Shown piece after piece: positions 1 to 8,800 of a DNA stretch of 35,699 nucleotides (within the stretch, counting starts at the first letter, position 1; each line of letters begins with the position of its first letter). Made by a program: the position numbers and the translations under genes. Where the stretch lies: positions 1 through 35,699 of IMG/VR virus record IMGVR_UViG_3300045970_000368; one strand, given 5' to 3'. The DNA comes from a virus. A model generated the notes under the pieces. That model saw only the letters and a program-made list of their open reading frames with translations, was not told the origin of the DNA and searched no databases.

Positions 1-3000
1 TACTGGTTCTTCAAGAACGACCAGATCAGGTCTGCAATTTGGTAGTAGCCCGGGTTGTCGGGGTGGACAGCGTTTCCCTGCCGCGAGATTTGAATGGTGC
101 TGCGGCTGTTGACGTTGGCAGCAGCGGCCCGACTCATGTTGTTGACCGTGTCGAGGTTGAGGTGCGTGGGTACCACGTAAATGCGGTTCGCCGTCTGCCC
201 TCCGTACCGACTGAGCATGAGCCGGTCGCGTATGATGATGTTGCGCTTGATTCGGGCCCGCTGAAGGGCCGTGCCGTAGTTCGCTCCAGACGAATCTTGA
301 TCTGAACTTGGAAGAGTCGTGCAGCAAAGTCCGACCTTCACGCCCACCCCCGCCGCCTTGATGGAAGTGATGAGGGTGTCGTACTTGTCGAACGCCGCCG
401 TGGCTGCCGCCAGAGCCGCTACATCGTCCGGAACCGAGACCTCGTTCAGGCCAAGATTGATGAAGACCCAATCGGGCGTGGCAAGACTGTTGTTGACGAG
501 GTACTGCGGGAAGTTGACAGCGCCCGCGATCCAGAAGGGGTTGGCGCCGCTCGGCACGTCAGAGTAGTTGGTCGTGTAGGCGGCGGCGGACCACCCCCCG
601 CGCCCCTCGTGCTTGTTGGCCCCCGTGCCCTTGGTGCCGAGACAGAGCAGCGACATCGCGTCGGTGCTGGCGATGTTCAGCAACTCCCCCGTGACATTGC
701 CCCCGGCCGTGGTGCTGTCCCCGATAAGGATGATCTTCGGAGTCGTACCCGCACCAGCCGAAGTCGCGGCCCCCACGAGATTAACGACTGTGCTCGACAA
801 GAGCTTCCCGGTTGAGCGTCCAAACACCTTGACGGTGAGGGGTGTCGAAGCTATCGCCCCTGTTGGCACGATGACGTACCGCTCGTTCTGCTGCACCCCG
901 TTGTTGGCGCAGACGGTCTCCCAAACGTAGTCGCTGGCGTTTCCCTCGATCAAATTGTCGAGGTAGATGGAGAGTTCGCGACCTTGCGTCACGTAGAAGA
1001 TGGCCGGAAGAACGGGGTGGGGCGCGGCGAAGCTGGCCGCAGCCAGTTCGTCTGTTGCCCCCTGAAGATCGGTTGCGGAAAGCCCAGAAGCAAGATTCGA
1101 ATACCCCGGTGTGCTGTAGCGCGCCTCCCCCGATTCCAGCGCCAGAATGATCGATGACTGGCCGTACCCGATTGCCTCCGTACTGATACCCCAGTTGTGG
1201 TTCCATCCGACGAACGTAGCCATCGGGAAACCATGCCGTGCAGGTGAAGCACCGGCATCGTGGGCCCACAGCGGGGTGACAACGTAGGTGTCATTGGTAG
1301 CCCGGAACATGAGGAGGACGTACTTTCCCGCTGGGACCCGAACGGCCTTGTTCAGTCGGAGAGAGTAGGTCACCCCCTGTGCGTGCGGAATGTCCGCAGC
1401 CAGAATCGTCCCAGAGTCGTCCGCCGCTACGGTGCCCATGTTGAAGAATGACAGGTCCTCCATGACCCACACCTTCCACTCGATGTTAGCGGTGGGATCA
1501 ACGGCGTAGACGCGACACTTGATCATGTTGAAGGTCGTTAACTGGGTGATCTGTTCGTAGTAGCCTAGGTTAACCGCGCCGTAAGTTCCGGTACCGACCA
1601 TCTCGGCGTCGCCGCGAGGGTGCTGGTACCCGAGATACGGAACAAACCCGCCACGGATTTGCTGGTTGGCGTCGAAGAGGGGCAGCGTGGTGGAAGTGAT
1701 GCCCCGTGCCCCGAACTCGTAGGCCGACAGCGAGAGCTTGATGGCCGTTTCGCCGTAGATCGCGGTCGGATTGCCGAAGAGCACGGTCTGGTTCCAGCCA
1801 ACACCCGCAGAGATCCCGATGGCGATGCCGACGCGGGCGGGCGAGACACCCGCGTTGTAAGTCCAAGTGGGCTGCACCATCCCCGTGTCCCCGGGGGCGT
1901 AGAACATGACGAAGACCCACTTCGACGCAGCGGCCATGAGGGGGGCGCTCAATGGAATCGAAATCGTGCTTGAATATTTTGGGCAATCGGCAGCAGCGAA
2001 TGTTCCAGAGGCATCCGCCGTAACGCTGCTCATGTTGAAGCCGGTAGCCGTATCCCGGATGAAGATCTTCCATTGCACGGCGGCGGTGCCAGACACCTGC
2101 CGCACCCGGGCCTGCACCATGTTGAACACGGTGTCCTCGGGCATCTGCTTGTGGAAGCCGACGACGTAGGCCGTGTAGTCGTTGTTCCCGTCCCCCAGCA
2201 TCTCCCCGTCCCCGAGTGGGCTCTGGTAGGTGGTGAATGGCTGGTAGGCGTTACGGATTTGCGCGCTCGCGTTCGTTAGCGCCACGCCCGTGGTCGAGGG
2301 GTACCGCTTCTTCTCCACCGCTAGGCCGGATTCCTTCCGGTACAGGATGAAGCTCTCCCCGGTCAGCGCGGAGGGCACGTTGAAATAGCTGCCCTCGGTG
2401 GTGGCCGCCAGCCCCGTCGTCGTGTCCACGTAAACCTTGCCAGCCACCAGCGACGCATCCCGAGCGGCCTCTGCGGCGATCTTGGCCGTGGTGGCGGAGG
2501 AGGCGGAGGCCAAGGCAGCGGTGTCGTGCCCGCTGGCGTCCAAAGCAGAGGCGGTTGCGCCCGAAGCGGAGGTGGAGGCCGCAGACGCAGCGGTCTCTGC
2601 GCCCGTCTTCGCCGTGGCCGCGCCCGACGCGGAGGTGGAGGCCGCAGCGGCAGCGCCGGTAGCAGCGGAGGCAGACGCCGCAACGCCCGCCTGCGCCGCC
2701 TCTGCTGCGAGCTTGGCAGCGGCGGCGTCCAAGGCAGCGGCGGCAGCGGCCAAGGCAGCGTTGGTGGCGGTGGTGGCGCTCCCACCAGCCGTGGTTGCGT
2801 GGATCGCCGCCGCGTTCGCTTGAAGCTGTGCCGCAGCCACCACGGCATCCGCCACCGCCTGCGAGGTGATGATCGCCACCCCGGGGTTCTCGTCCAGCCG
2901 GGGCACCGCTCCGATGTCGAGGGTGCTGGGGGACGAGGGGATCTTCCACTTCTCGTCCCACGACAGCGTGCGCTCGCTCGCGAACTTCACGTGGAAGGAG

Positions 3001-3236
3001 GCGAGGTAGTAGGTCCCAGACGGTGTCATGGCGTCGTTCGGAACCAGCGCGAAGGCCCCCAGCACGCCGTTCGTGATCGTCGCGTGCATCTCGCCGCCCA
3101 CGCGCTGCGACACCGTGCCGTCGAGGACGGTGGCGGGCTGGCTGAGCTTCACCACCACGGTCCCAGAAACGATTCCGACCCCGTTAGGGGCGAAGAGGCG
3201 GCTGGCGCTGGTGATGCTGACGGTCGGGATCGACAT
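1..3236 (-). CDS. Tail fibre / receptor-binding protein with C-terminal SGNH hydrolase domain (partial at left edge)
   Basis: The frame is open from ATG 3236 to the window edge (1078 codons). The last two bases read TA, so the stop may be the next base. Layout: N-terminal beta region (1-115); Ala/Ser/Thr-rich repetitive stalk (about 125-265) with typical fibre wording such as GLAATTEGSYFNVPS just after it; two tandem copies of a roughly 180-residue beta domain (about 321-500 and 518-701), sharing QIR, FNM, W-K, SPAR and GWN signatures; then an SGNH/GDSL-type hydrolase. The hydrolase shows GDS (839-841, Ser841 nucleophile), a GLNE block III and a HPD block with His1058. The usual Asp three residues before this His is Asn. 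SGNH domains in fibres typically de-esterify surface glycans, so host capsule or LPS binding and trimming is inferred. A GGAAGG ribosome site precedes the ATG, 6 bases after the kinase gene. Confidence 0.9.
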   Translation of the reverse strand, partial: MSIPTVSITSASRLFAPNGVGIVSGTVVVKLSQPATVLDGTVSQRVGGEMHATITNGVLGAFALVPNDAMTPSGTYYLASFHVKFASERTLSWDEKWKIPSSPSTLDIGAVPRLDENPGVAIITSQAVADAVVAAAQLQANAAAIHATTAGGSATTATNAALAAAAAALDAAAAKLAAEAAQAGVAASASAATGAAAAASTSASGAATAKTGAETAASAASTSASGATASALDASGHDTAALASASSATTAKIAAEAARDASLVAGKVYVDTTTGLAATTEGSYFNVPSALTGESFILYRKESGLAVEKKRYPSTTGVALTNASAQIRNAYQPFTTYQSPLGDGEMLGDGNNDYTAYVVGFHKQMPEDTVFNMVQARVRQVSGTAAVQWKIFIRDTATGFNMSSVTADASGTFAAADCPKYSSTISIPLSAPLMAAASKWVFVMFYAPGDTGMVQPTWTYNAGVSPARVGIAIGISAGVGWNQTVLFGNPTAIYGETAIKLSLSAYEFGARGITSTTLPLFDANQQIRGGFVPYLGYQHPRGDAEMVGTGTYGAVNLGYYEQITQLTTFNMIKCRVYAVDPTANIEWKVWVMEDLSFFNMGTVAADDSGTILAADIPHAQGVTYSLRLNKAVRVPAGKYVLLMFRATNDTYVVTPLWAHDAGASPARHGFPMATFVGWNHNWGISTEAIGYGQSSIILALESGEARYSTPGYSNLASGLSATDLQGATDELAAASFAAPHPVLPAIFYVTQGRELSIYLDNLIEGNASDYVWETVCANNGVQQNERYVIVPTGAIASTPLTVKVFGRSTGKLLSSTVVNLVGAATSAGAGTTPKIILIGDSTTAGGNVTGELLNIASTDAMSLLCLGTKGTGANKHEGRGGWSAAAYTTNYSDVPSGANPFWIAGAVNFPQYLVNNSLATPDWVFINLGLNEVSVPDDVAALAAATAAFDKYDTLITSIKAAGVGVKVGLCCTTLPSSDQDSSGANYGTALQRARIKRNIIIRDRLMLSRYGGQTANRIYVVPTHLNLDTVNNMSRAAAANVNSRSTIQISRQGNAVHPDNPGYYQIADLIWSFLKNQ

Positions 3237-3241
3237 GGTGG

Positions 3242-4093
3242 TTATCCTTCCCACCCGGGGAGGGCGGCGAGATCAATGACGTGTGACATCTCCGGGGGCG
3301 GTGCCATCTTGCGGACGAACCACTTCTCGTAGCTCGGGAACCCGTTGGCCTCCATGTTCCCCTGCGAGAGGTGGGTGAAGTCGAGCTTCCCCTCGTGCTC
3401 CAAGAGGAACTGGATGCGCCACCACACCTGTTCGATCTCCGCGAAGGAGATGAAGGAGCGGAGCGCCTCTTGAAGCTCCTTCTTGGTGACGGCCTCCAGC
3501 ACGTCCCGCACCTTGGGCGAGAGGCTGAAGTTCTTCAGGTAGAGGTACTTGTGGAAGACGTTCCGGTAGCTCTTGAAGTACGGCCCGAACGCGAGCCCGT
3601 TGTCGATGGCCCACACGCGGTTCCCGAACGTGTCGAAGATCACGTTCCGCGCGTGGCGGTCCGCGTTGTTGATGATCAGGTCGAACACCACGATCTTGTG
3701 GAGGTCATCGACGTTCACCAGCGTGAAGAGCTTGGCGATCCGGTACTTCCAATCCGGCAGCTTGCGGTCGAAGATCCCCGGCACGAGGTCGCGGGCCTGC
3801 ACGCCCTGATGGAACTGCTGCATGGAGCCCTCGCGGCCCCCGCGCTTCACGATCAACGTCTCCGGGACCACGTGGAAGCGGAGCACGTCCCGGTCCAACC
3901 GGAACGCCGCCACCTCGCGGCGGTGAAGCTCCTGCTTCGGGACCCCACGGAAGTTGTTGTTCGCGAACGCCTTGAACTTGAGGACCGCCTTGACCCCGTT
4001 GGGGAAGGTGACGATCTTCGCCCCGAACTTCCCAACGGGGAGATCCTTGGCGGCGGCCTTCTGCGTCGCGACGGTCTGCAAGAAATACGACAT
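3242..4093 (-). CDS. PI3/PI4-kinase-like (HipA-fold) protein kinase
   Basis: 283 aa. The protein has a protein-kinase-like fold of the PI3/PI4-kinase-related family (SCO1664-like bacterial proteins). An N-lobe strand with lysines (GVKAVLKFK, about 33-41) is followed by a helix with Glu60 (HRREVAAF). The catalytic loop reads NNADRHARN (142-150), with Asp145 and Asn150 as candidate catalytic and metal-binding residues. The DFG-equivalent reads AIDNGLAFG (162-170), with Asp164 as metal ligand. All key positions look intact, so an active Ser/Thr or small-molecule kinase is plausible. The substrate is unknown. It lies between the head gene block and the tail fibre, so the product could be a virion component delivered to the host or a modifier of virion proteins. 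No HipB-like partner is present, which argues against a toxin-antitoxin role. Confidence 0.88.
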   Translation of the reverse strand: MSYFLQTVATQKAAAKDLPVGKFGAKIVTFPNGVKAVLKFKAFANNNFRGVPKQELHRREVAAFRLDRDVLRFHVVPETLIVKRGGREGSMQQFHQGVQARDLVPGIFDRKLPDWKYRIAKLFTLVNVDDLHKIVVFDLIINNADRHARNVIFDTFGNRVWAIDNGLAFGPYFKSYRNVFHKYLYLKNFSLSPKVRDVLEAVTKKELQEALRSFISFAEIEQVWWRIQFLLEHEGKLDFTHLSQGNMEANGFPSYEKWFVRKMAPPPEMSHVIDLAALPGWEG

Positions 4094-4096
4094 GGC

Positions 4097-4627
4097 TTAC
4101 CCCACCCAGTTCTTTCGGTTGATGACGTTGGAGATCGAACTTGGGTCTACACCGAACTCATCCGCTAGCTCTCGTTGGGTGACCGCCCCACCCGCGTATT
4201 TGAATCGGATCACCGCGACATCATGCGCGCTCAACTTAGCGCGCCAATGGTTCTCACCCCGCCGACCTTGTCGGCAGGCGGTCCCGTGTCGAACCCGATC
4301 CGCACCGTTTTCCTTCTTGGTTCCCCACCGCAAATTGGTGGACTTGTTGTTCTTCTGGTCACCGTCCAAATGCCGAAGCTCCTGTCCAGCCGATCTCGGC
4401 GGGAGAAACAACTGTGCGATCAAAGAATGAACTGGGATCTGGCACCGCACACGCTCCACGTACAAAACAACCAGAAGGTACCCGTTTGACATCGTCCCGG
4501 GTCGAAGTTCCCGCAACTCTCCGGTAGGCGCGGAAAACTGCCCCCGAGTCCATGTGGAGAACACGCGGCCTTCCCGAGTTGCGAAGTAACCGGGCGCCCA
4601 CGGCACAGGTGTAAGTTGGTAGGACAC
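4097..4627 (-). CDS. HNH homing endonuclease with NUMOD4-type N-terminus
   Basis: 176 aa, GTG start (4627) with GAGGG upstream, 3 bases after the Mu F-like gene stop. The N-terminus (WAPGYFATREGRVFS) matches the NUMOD4 motif that opens many phage HNH endonucleases. The nuclease core is an HNH_3-type block around residues 84-110 (ELRHLDGDQKNNKSTNLRW), with the His-Leu-Asp-Gly and Asn residues expected of it. The C-terminus (about 125-175) is a helix-turn-helix region (ELADEFGVDPSSISNVINRK), likely for DNA recognition. It is a freestanding homing endonuclease in a structural operon; neither flanking gene looks split, so it is not inside an intron. The stretch is visibly less GC-rich than its neighbours, consistent with recent arrival. 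Confidence 0.9.
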   Translation of the reverse strand: MSYQLTPVPWAPGYFATREGRVFSTWTRGQFSAPTGELRELRPGTMSNGYLLVVLYVERVRCQIPVHSLIAQLFLPPRSAGQELRHLDGDQKNNKSTNLRWGTKKENGADRVRHGTACRQGRRGENHWRAKLSAHDVAVIRFKYAGGAVTQRELADEFGVDPSSISNVINRKNWVG

Positions 4628-4630
4628 GGG

Positions 4631-5494
4631 TCACCCTCTCGGAACCATGTTGCCAGCCGCGTTGAGACGGAAGCCATCGGGTAGCTCGGTGAGCACGCAA
4701 TGGCACCACGGGTGGTGCGACTCCAGCACGGCCTTCCGCTCTGAGTGCTTCCGCCCGACGTTGGTGCCGTGCGCGAGCAGCGCGGACAGCCGAAAGAGCC
4801 GGGGGCGGTTCGTCCCATCGACCAGATAGGCTTCCCGGCACTCGGGGCAGCAATCGGGGCGGGGGCGCTTGAAGACCAGCGGGTCCTTGCCCTTGTTGGC
4901 GCGCTGGATCGAGAAGAGCCTACCTTCTTGGTAGGCGTTGTTCATCTCTGTGACCGCGATCTTCATGAAGTCGGTCGCGTAGTCCTTGGTGGCGGCGCGG
5001 AGCTTGATCGCCACCTCCTTGGCCGTCTGCCTCCGGGCGATGCCGCCCCGGATCTCCCGCTCCAAGGTGCCCGCGAGGCGACGGCGGAGATCCTTGTCGG
5101 CCGCCGTGAGGATCTCGCCCGTCACGGTGTTGACCTTGTCCCCCAGCCCTTGGATGCGGGCGAGGAGGTCCCGCCGCACCGACTCGATGGCAGCGCGCTC
5201 CTCTGCCCCCAAGGGCGTGGGGTTGGAGGCGTGGACCTTCTTGAACTCGGCCAGCGTCACCGGGACCTTCCGCCCTTCCCTCTGGAACTTGGCCGCGAGG
5301 AGCCCGAACTGGAAGGCGTCCACCGGGCCGGGGTTGAAGGTGGCGGGCCACGTGTACCCCTTCACCCTGAGTCGCTTCACCATCTCGGGTGGCAGCGCGT
5401 CCTCACCAAACAGCATGATGAGAAGGAGATCATGACGGTCCACAATCTCTGCGCGGAGACGGACCATCGCCGTGTCGGTGACGAATGCGGTCAT
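4631..5494 (-). CDS. Mu F-like minor head (head morphogenesis) protein
   Basis: 287 aa. The C-terminal half carries the phage Mu gpF/SPP1 gp7 signature: a helix with TEMNNAYQEGRL (about 183-194), a Cys pair in PDCCPECREAY, and the closing HPWCHCVLTELPDGF (about 262-276), where His and two Cys probably bind zinc. The N-terminal half is mostly helical with many charged residues. Proteins of this family sit at the portal vertex in few copies and help start head assembly, and some are ejected with DNA. In most phages the gene directly follows the portal gene; here about 13.7 kb of large enzyme genes separates the two. Assignment rests on the motif order; the exact role in this virion is inferred. 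Confidence 0.88.
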   Translation of the reverse strand: MTAFVTDTAMVRLRAEIVDRHDLLLIMLFGEDALPPEMVKRLRVKGYTWPATFNPGPVDAFQFGLLAAKFQREGRKVPVTLAEFKKVHASNPTPLGAEERAAIESVRRDLLARIQGLGDKVNTVTGEILTAADKDLRRRLAGTLEREIRGGIARRQTAKEVAIKLRAATKDYATDFMKIAVTEMNNAYQEGRLFSIQRANKGKDPLVFKRPRPDCCPECREAYLVDGTNRPRLFRLSALLAHGTNVGRKHSERKAVLESHHPWCHCVLTELPDGFRLNAAGNMVPRG

Positions 5495-5497
5495 GGG

Positions 5498-5869
5498 CTA
5501 CCCGCGCTTTGCCTGCGACTGCTCTTCGAACTCGCGGACCTTCAGCGGCCCGCCGTCTCCGAAGTAGTCCTTGAACTCGTCGGGCTTCATCTCATCGAAG
5601 TGCGCGTTGCCGACGAGCCACTTGGGGACCTCCACCCCGTACTTCTTGCAGAACCACCGGAGCGCGGGGCGGGTCAACTCCGCGTACCGGCGGCGGGCGA
5701 AGGTCGAGTCCGGGACCCGGTTCTTCACGAACGGGTGGGAGAACCACTCCAGCGCGCTCTGGAGCTTCTCCTTGGACTTGATGTGCGGGAGCACACGCTC
5801 GGGCGTGTGCATCTCGATCACCTTGTTCTCTTTGAAGTGGTGGAGGCGGAGCAGCGGCTTTGAGATCAT
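5498..5869 (-). CDS. Hypothetical protein between helicase and Mu F-like genes
   Basis: 123 aa. The ATG overlaps the stop of the SNF2 gene (ATGA), implying translational coupling, and the stop is 3 bases before the Mu F-like gene. The sequence is basic and aromatic with no signal peptide or membrane segment. Features include a start ISKPLLRLHHF, a central PALRWFCKKYGVEVPKWL and an acidic C-terminal third rich in Asp/Glu. I recognise no family. Its position in the portal-to-Mu F block suggests a virion or head-assembly protein, possibly an accessory of the helicase-like protein; this is inference from context only. Confidence 0.85.
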   Translation of the reverse strand: MISKPLLRLHHFKENKVIEMHTPERVLPHIKSKEKLQSALEWFSHPFVKNRVPDSTFARRRYAELTRPALRWFCKKYGVEVPKWLVGNAHFDEMKPDEFKDYFGDGGPLKVREFEEQSQAKRG

Positions 5870-8800
5870 TCGATGAGCCCCATCTTCTTGAACTTGTCCA
5901 TGAACGGCTTCAGTTCCGCGCCGAGAGCCTTGTCACCCCCGGCGATCTTCTCCACCACCTCTGCGAAGTTCTTCGGCTTGTGCTTGAGGAACATCTTCCA
6001 CAAGCCGAGATCGTCGCCCTTGAGCTTCGGGTGCGTCTTGGCCTTGTAGGTGATGGTTCCGGCCTTCGGAGCCGCTGCGGGGGCCTTGGCGGGCTTCTGA
6101 GGGGCCTTCTTGGGGGCTTCCTTGGCGGCTGGCTTGGCAGCGGGCTTGGCGGCCTTCGCCTTGGGGGCCGCTGGCTCGTCCCCACCCGTGCCCTTGGGCA
6201 TCTCGGTCTTGGGGTCGGCCCCGCGCCCGGTGCGCGGCACGAGGTGACCTGACCGCGTCAGTTCCGCGAACTTCTTGCGCGCCAGCGTGAGGAGCTTCGG
6301 CTTGATCGTCTCCACGTGGTCGTCGGGGGCGTTCTTCGCGATCACAGGTGCGAGGAGAGTCTCCACGAGGTCTTCGGGAGTCCGCACGTTCTTGGTGATC
6401 ATCGCGTCGAGGATCTCGTGCTCCATGGTACCGGGAGAGAACGTGTTCTTCCCCTTGAGCGCCACGAACTCGGCGGGCGGCTGGGTCGAGCCCTTGCCCT
6501 TGCCCTTCTTGGGCGTGAGGACTTCGGTGGCCCCGGCCTCCTGCGTGACGGCGTTCCACGCAAGCTCCTCCCGCGCGATCTTCCTCTCGCGCTTGAGGTA
6601 GGTCTCCTTGTCGATCTTGTGGTTTTGGAGCCGGGTCTTGTTGACGGTCCGCATCTGACGAAGGTACTGGCCGCCGAACTTCTGCCAGTGGAGGAAGTCC
6701 TGCGTCTCCGCGAACTTCTCCTTGTTGAACTGCGTCTTGAGCACTTGGGCGGTCGGGATCCCCGTGAGCCCCAGCGCCTTGATCTCCGACTGAAGCTGCT
6801 CGTTGGTCTTGCCTGCCGATGGGTCGTTCTCGGTCTGACCGAGCAGCTTCAGCGCCGACGCCATCATGGCCGCGCCCGCGTAGTTCTCGCCGAGGTTCGC
6901 GTAGAGCGCCGCCTCCGTGCTCATGATCTTGGCGCGCAGCTTCTTCACCTTGGTCTCGTCGATGGCCCCGTTCAGCCGCACGTGGACGACATCGACCGTC
7001 TCCTTCTGACCGGTGCGGTGGACTCGGCCGACCGCTTGGTCAACGTCGGCGGGAGCCCACGGCTTGTCGAGGAAGATGATCTTGTTGGCCGACTTCTGGA
7101 GGTTGAGGCCCGCGCCGCCAGCTTGCACGCCCACCAGCACGATCTTGATCTTCCCGGCGTTGGCCGCGTCCTGCACGAGGTCGCGCTCCGACTGAGCCAC
7201 GCCTCCGTGGATCTCACCGATGAGCGACGGGTCGATGCCGTGCTTCTTGGCAAGCTCCTCCTTCATGTACTTGAACGAGGAGGGGAACGCCGAGAAGATC
7301 ACCACCGGGTGGTCGGTGTTGGCCGGGTCGTTGAAGTGCTTCGCGACGAGGTCACCAACGTGCTCGATCTTGGGCTGCGGCCCCTTCCAATCAGGTCCGA
7401 AGATGAGCTTGGGGGAGGTCGCGAGCTTCAACTGCTGATCAAGCACCCGCATGTACTTCGCGGGGCCCGCCAACTGGTCGAAGGGCTTGTACTCGGGATC
7501 ATCCTTCCGGTCGAAGGGAACGAAGGAGCCCGCCTGCGCGTACATCTCTTGCAGTTCCGGGTCCATCGCCAGCACGCTCTCCCGGTGGTTCGCGTCCTGC
7601 AACTCGGTCATGCCAGCGGCCTTCTGGTCGCGGCGCACGTCGGGGTCACTCTTCTTCTTGGCGTAGACGTAGGGCATCAACGTCTTGTTCATCTCCGTCC
7701 AGTCGGAGTGATCTGTCAGCTTCATCACCTTCTTGCCGGTGGCCTCGTCGTACTCCTCCGCGTAGGTGGCGACCTTCTTGGTGAACCGGGACAGCGACTC
7801 GCCAGCCGCACCCGGGTGGATGAGGTTGGTGAGGTTGAACATCTCCTCTGGCTGTCCGTTGGGCATGGGCGTGGCGGTCATGAGCCAGCCGTACTCGCGG
7901 CCACGGAGCATCTCGGCGGCGATGTGGTGGTGGCGGTTGCCCTTGTTCTTGAGGCCCTGCGAGGAGTGGTGGGCCTCATCGAAGACGACCGCGCCCTCCA
8001 GTTCGCGGAGGGCGTTCGCCATGCGGTCCTCGCGACGGAGAGCGGCAAGCTGGTTGCCGTACTCCTCATCGAGGTCGGCGGTGCTCCCGGCGGCCTTCCC
8101 CTTCTTGCCGCCCGTCCGCTCCTTCACCTTCGCTTGGTACTCCTTCTCCAGAGTGCGGACCTTCTCGCCCACCTCCGCGTCGAACTCCAGCGTGGAGGCG
8201 CTCATGATGACGAAGTCGGCCTTCATGTCGCCGCTGTTGATCGCCTCGATCATGTCGAGACGGTCCTCCATGCTCATGCCCTCGCCCAGCGTGACCACCT
8301 CGGCATCAGGGAAGAACGCCTTGATCTCGTCGGGCCATTGCTTCACCAGCGACTTGGGGAGGACGAGGACGCCGCGCTTGGTCTTGCCCTCCTCGATGAG
8401 CTTGGAGACGGCGGAGATCAGCATCGGGGTCTTGCCCATGCCGGTGTCGGCGGCGAGCATCCCGCGCTTGATGGTCAGCATCCAGTTGACCATCTTCTTC
8501 TGGTAGTCCATGAGCGTGAGCTTGCCCTTCATGGACTTCGACAGTTCGAAGTTGGAGTCCTCCCGGGCCGCAATCGCCTTCGTCCGCAGTTCGCGCTTGG
8601 CCTGCACGCGGGCGTTGACGGTCTTCAGCACGTCCTCGTTGTGGAAGAGTTCCTTGGAGGTGATCTCCTCCCGGAGGAGCATCGAGATGGCTTCGCCACC
8701 TTCGAAGTTGTTCATCTCCTCGATCTGCTTCTGCATCGAGAAGCCGATCTCATTGACCCGCTGGGCGATGAGATCCTGTTCCTTGTCGGACAGCTTGCGC

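Noticed and set aside
2251-2961. Ala/Gly/Arg-rich minus-strand frames over the tail fibre (also 781-1269, 1570-2073)
   Set aside because: They lie in other frames than the continuous 1078-codon tail fibre gene, which carries the SGNH and fibre motifs.
3242-4093. HipA toxin of a toxin-antitoxin pair
   Set aside because: No HipB-like helix-turn-helix gene is adjacent, and the catalytic motifs are closer to PI3/PI4-kinase-like proteins.
4097-4627. HNH gene inside a group I intron or intein
   Set aside because: The flanking genes are complete and the HNH gene stands between two stop/start junctions; no split gene or splice-site pattern is seen.
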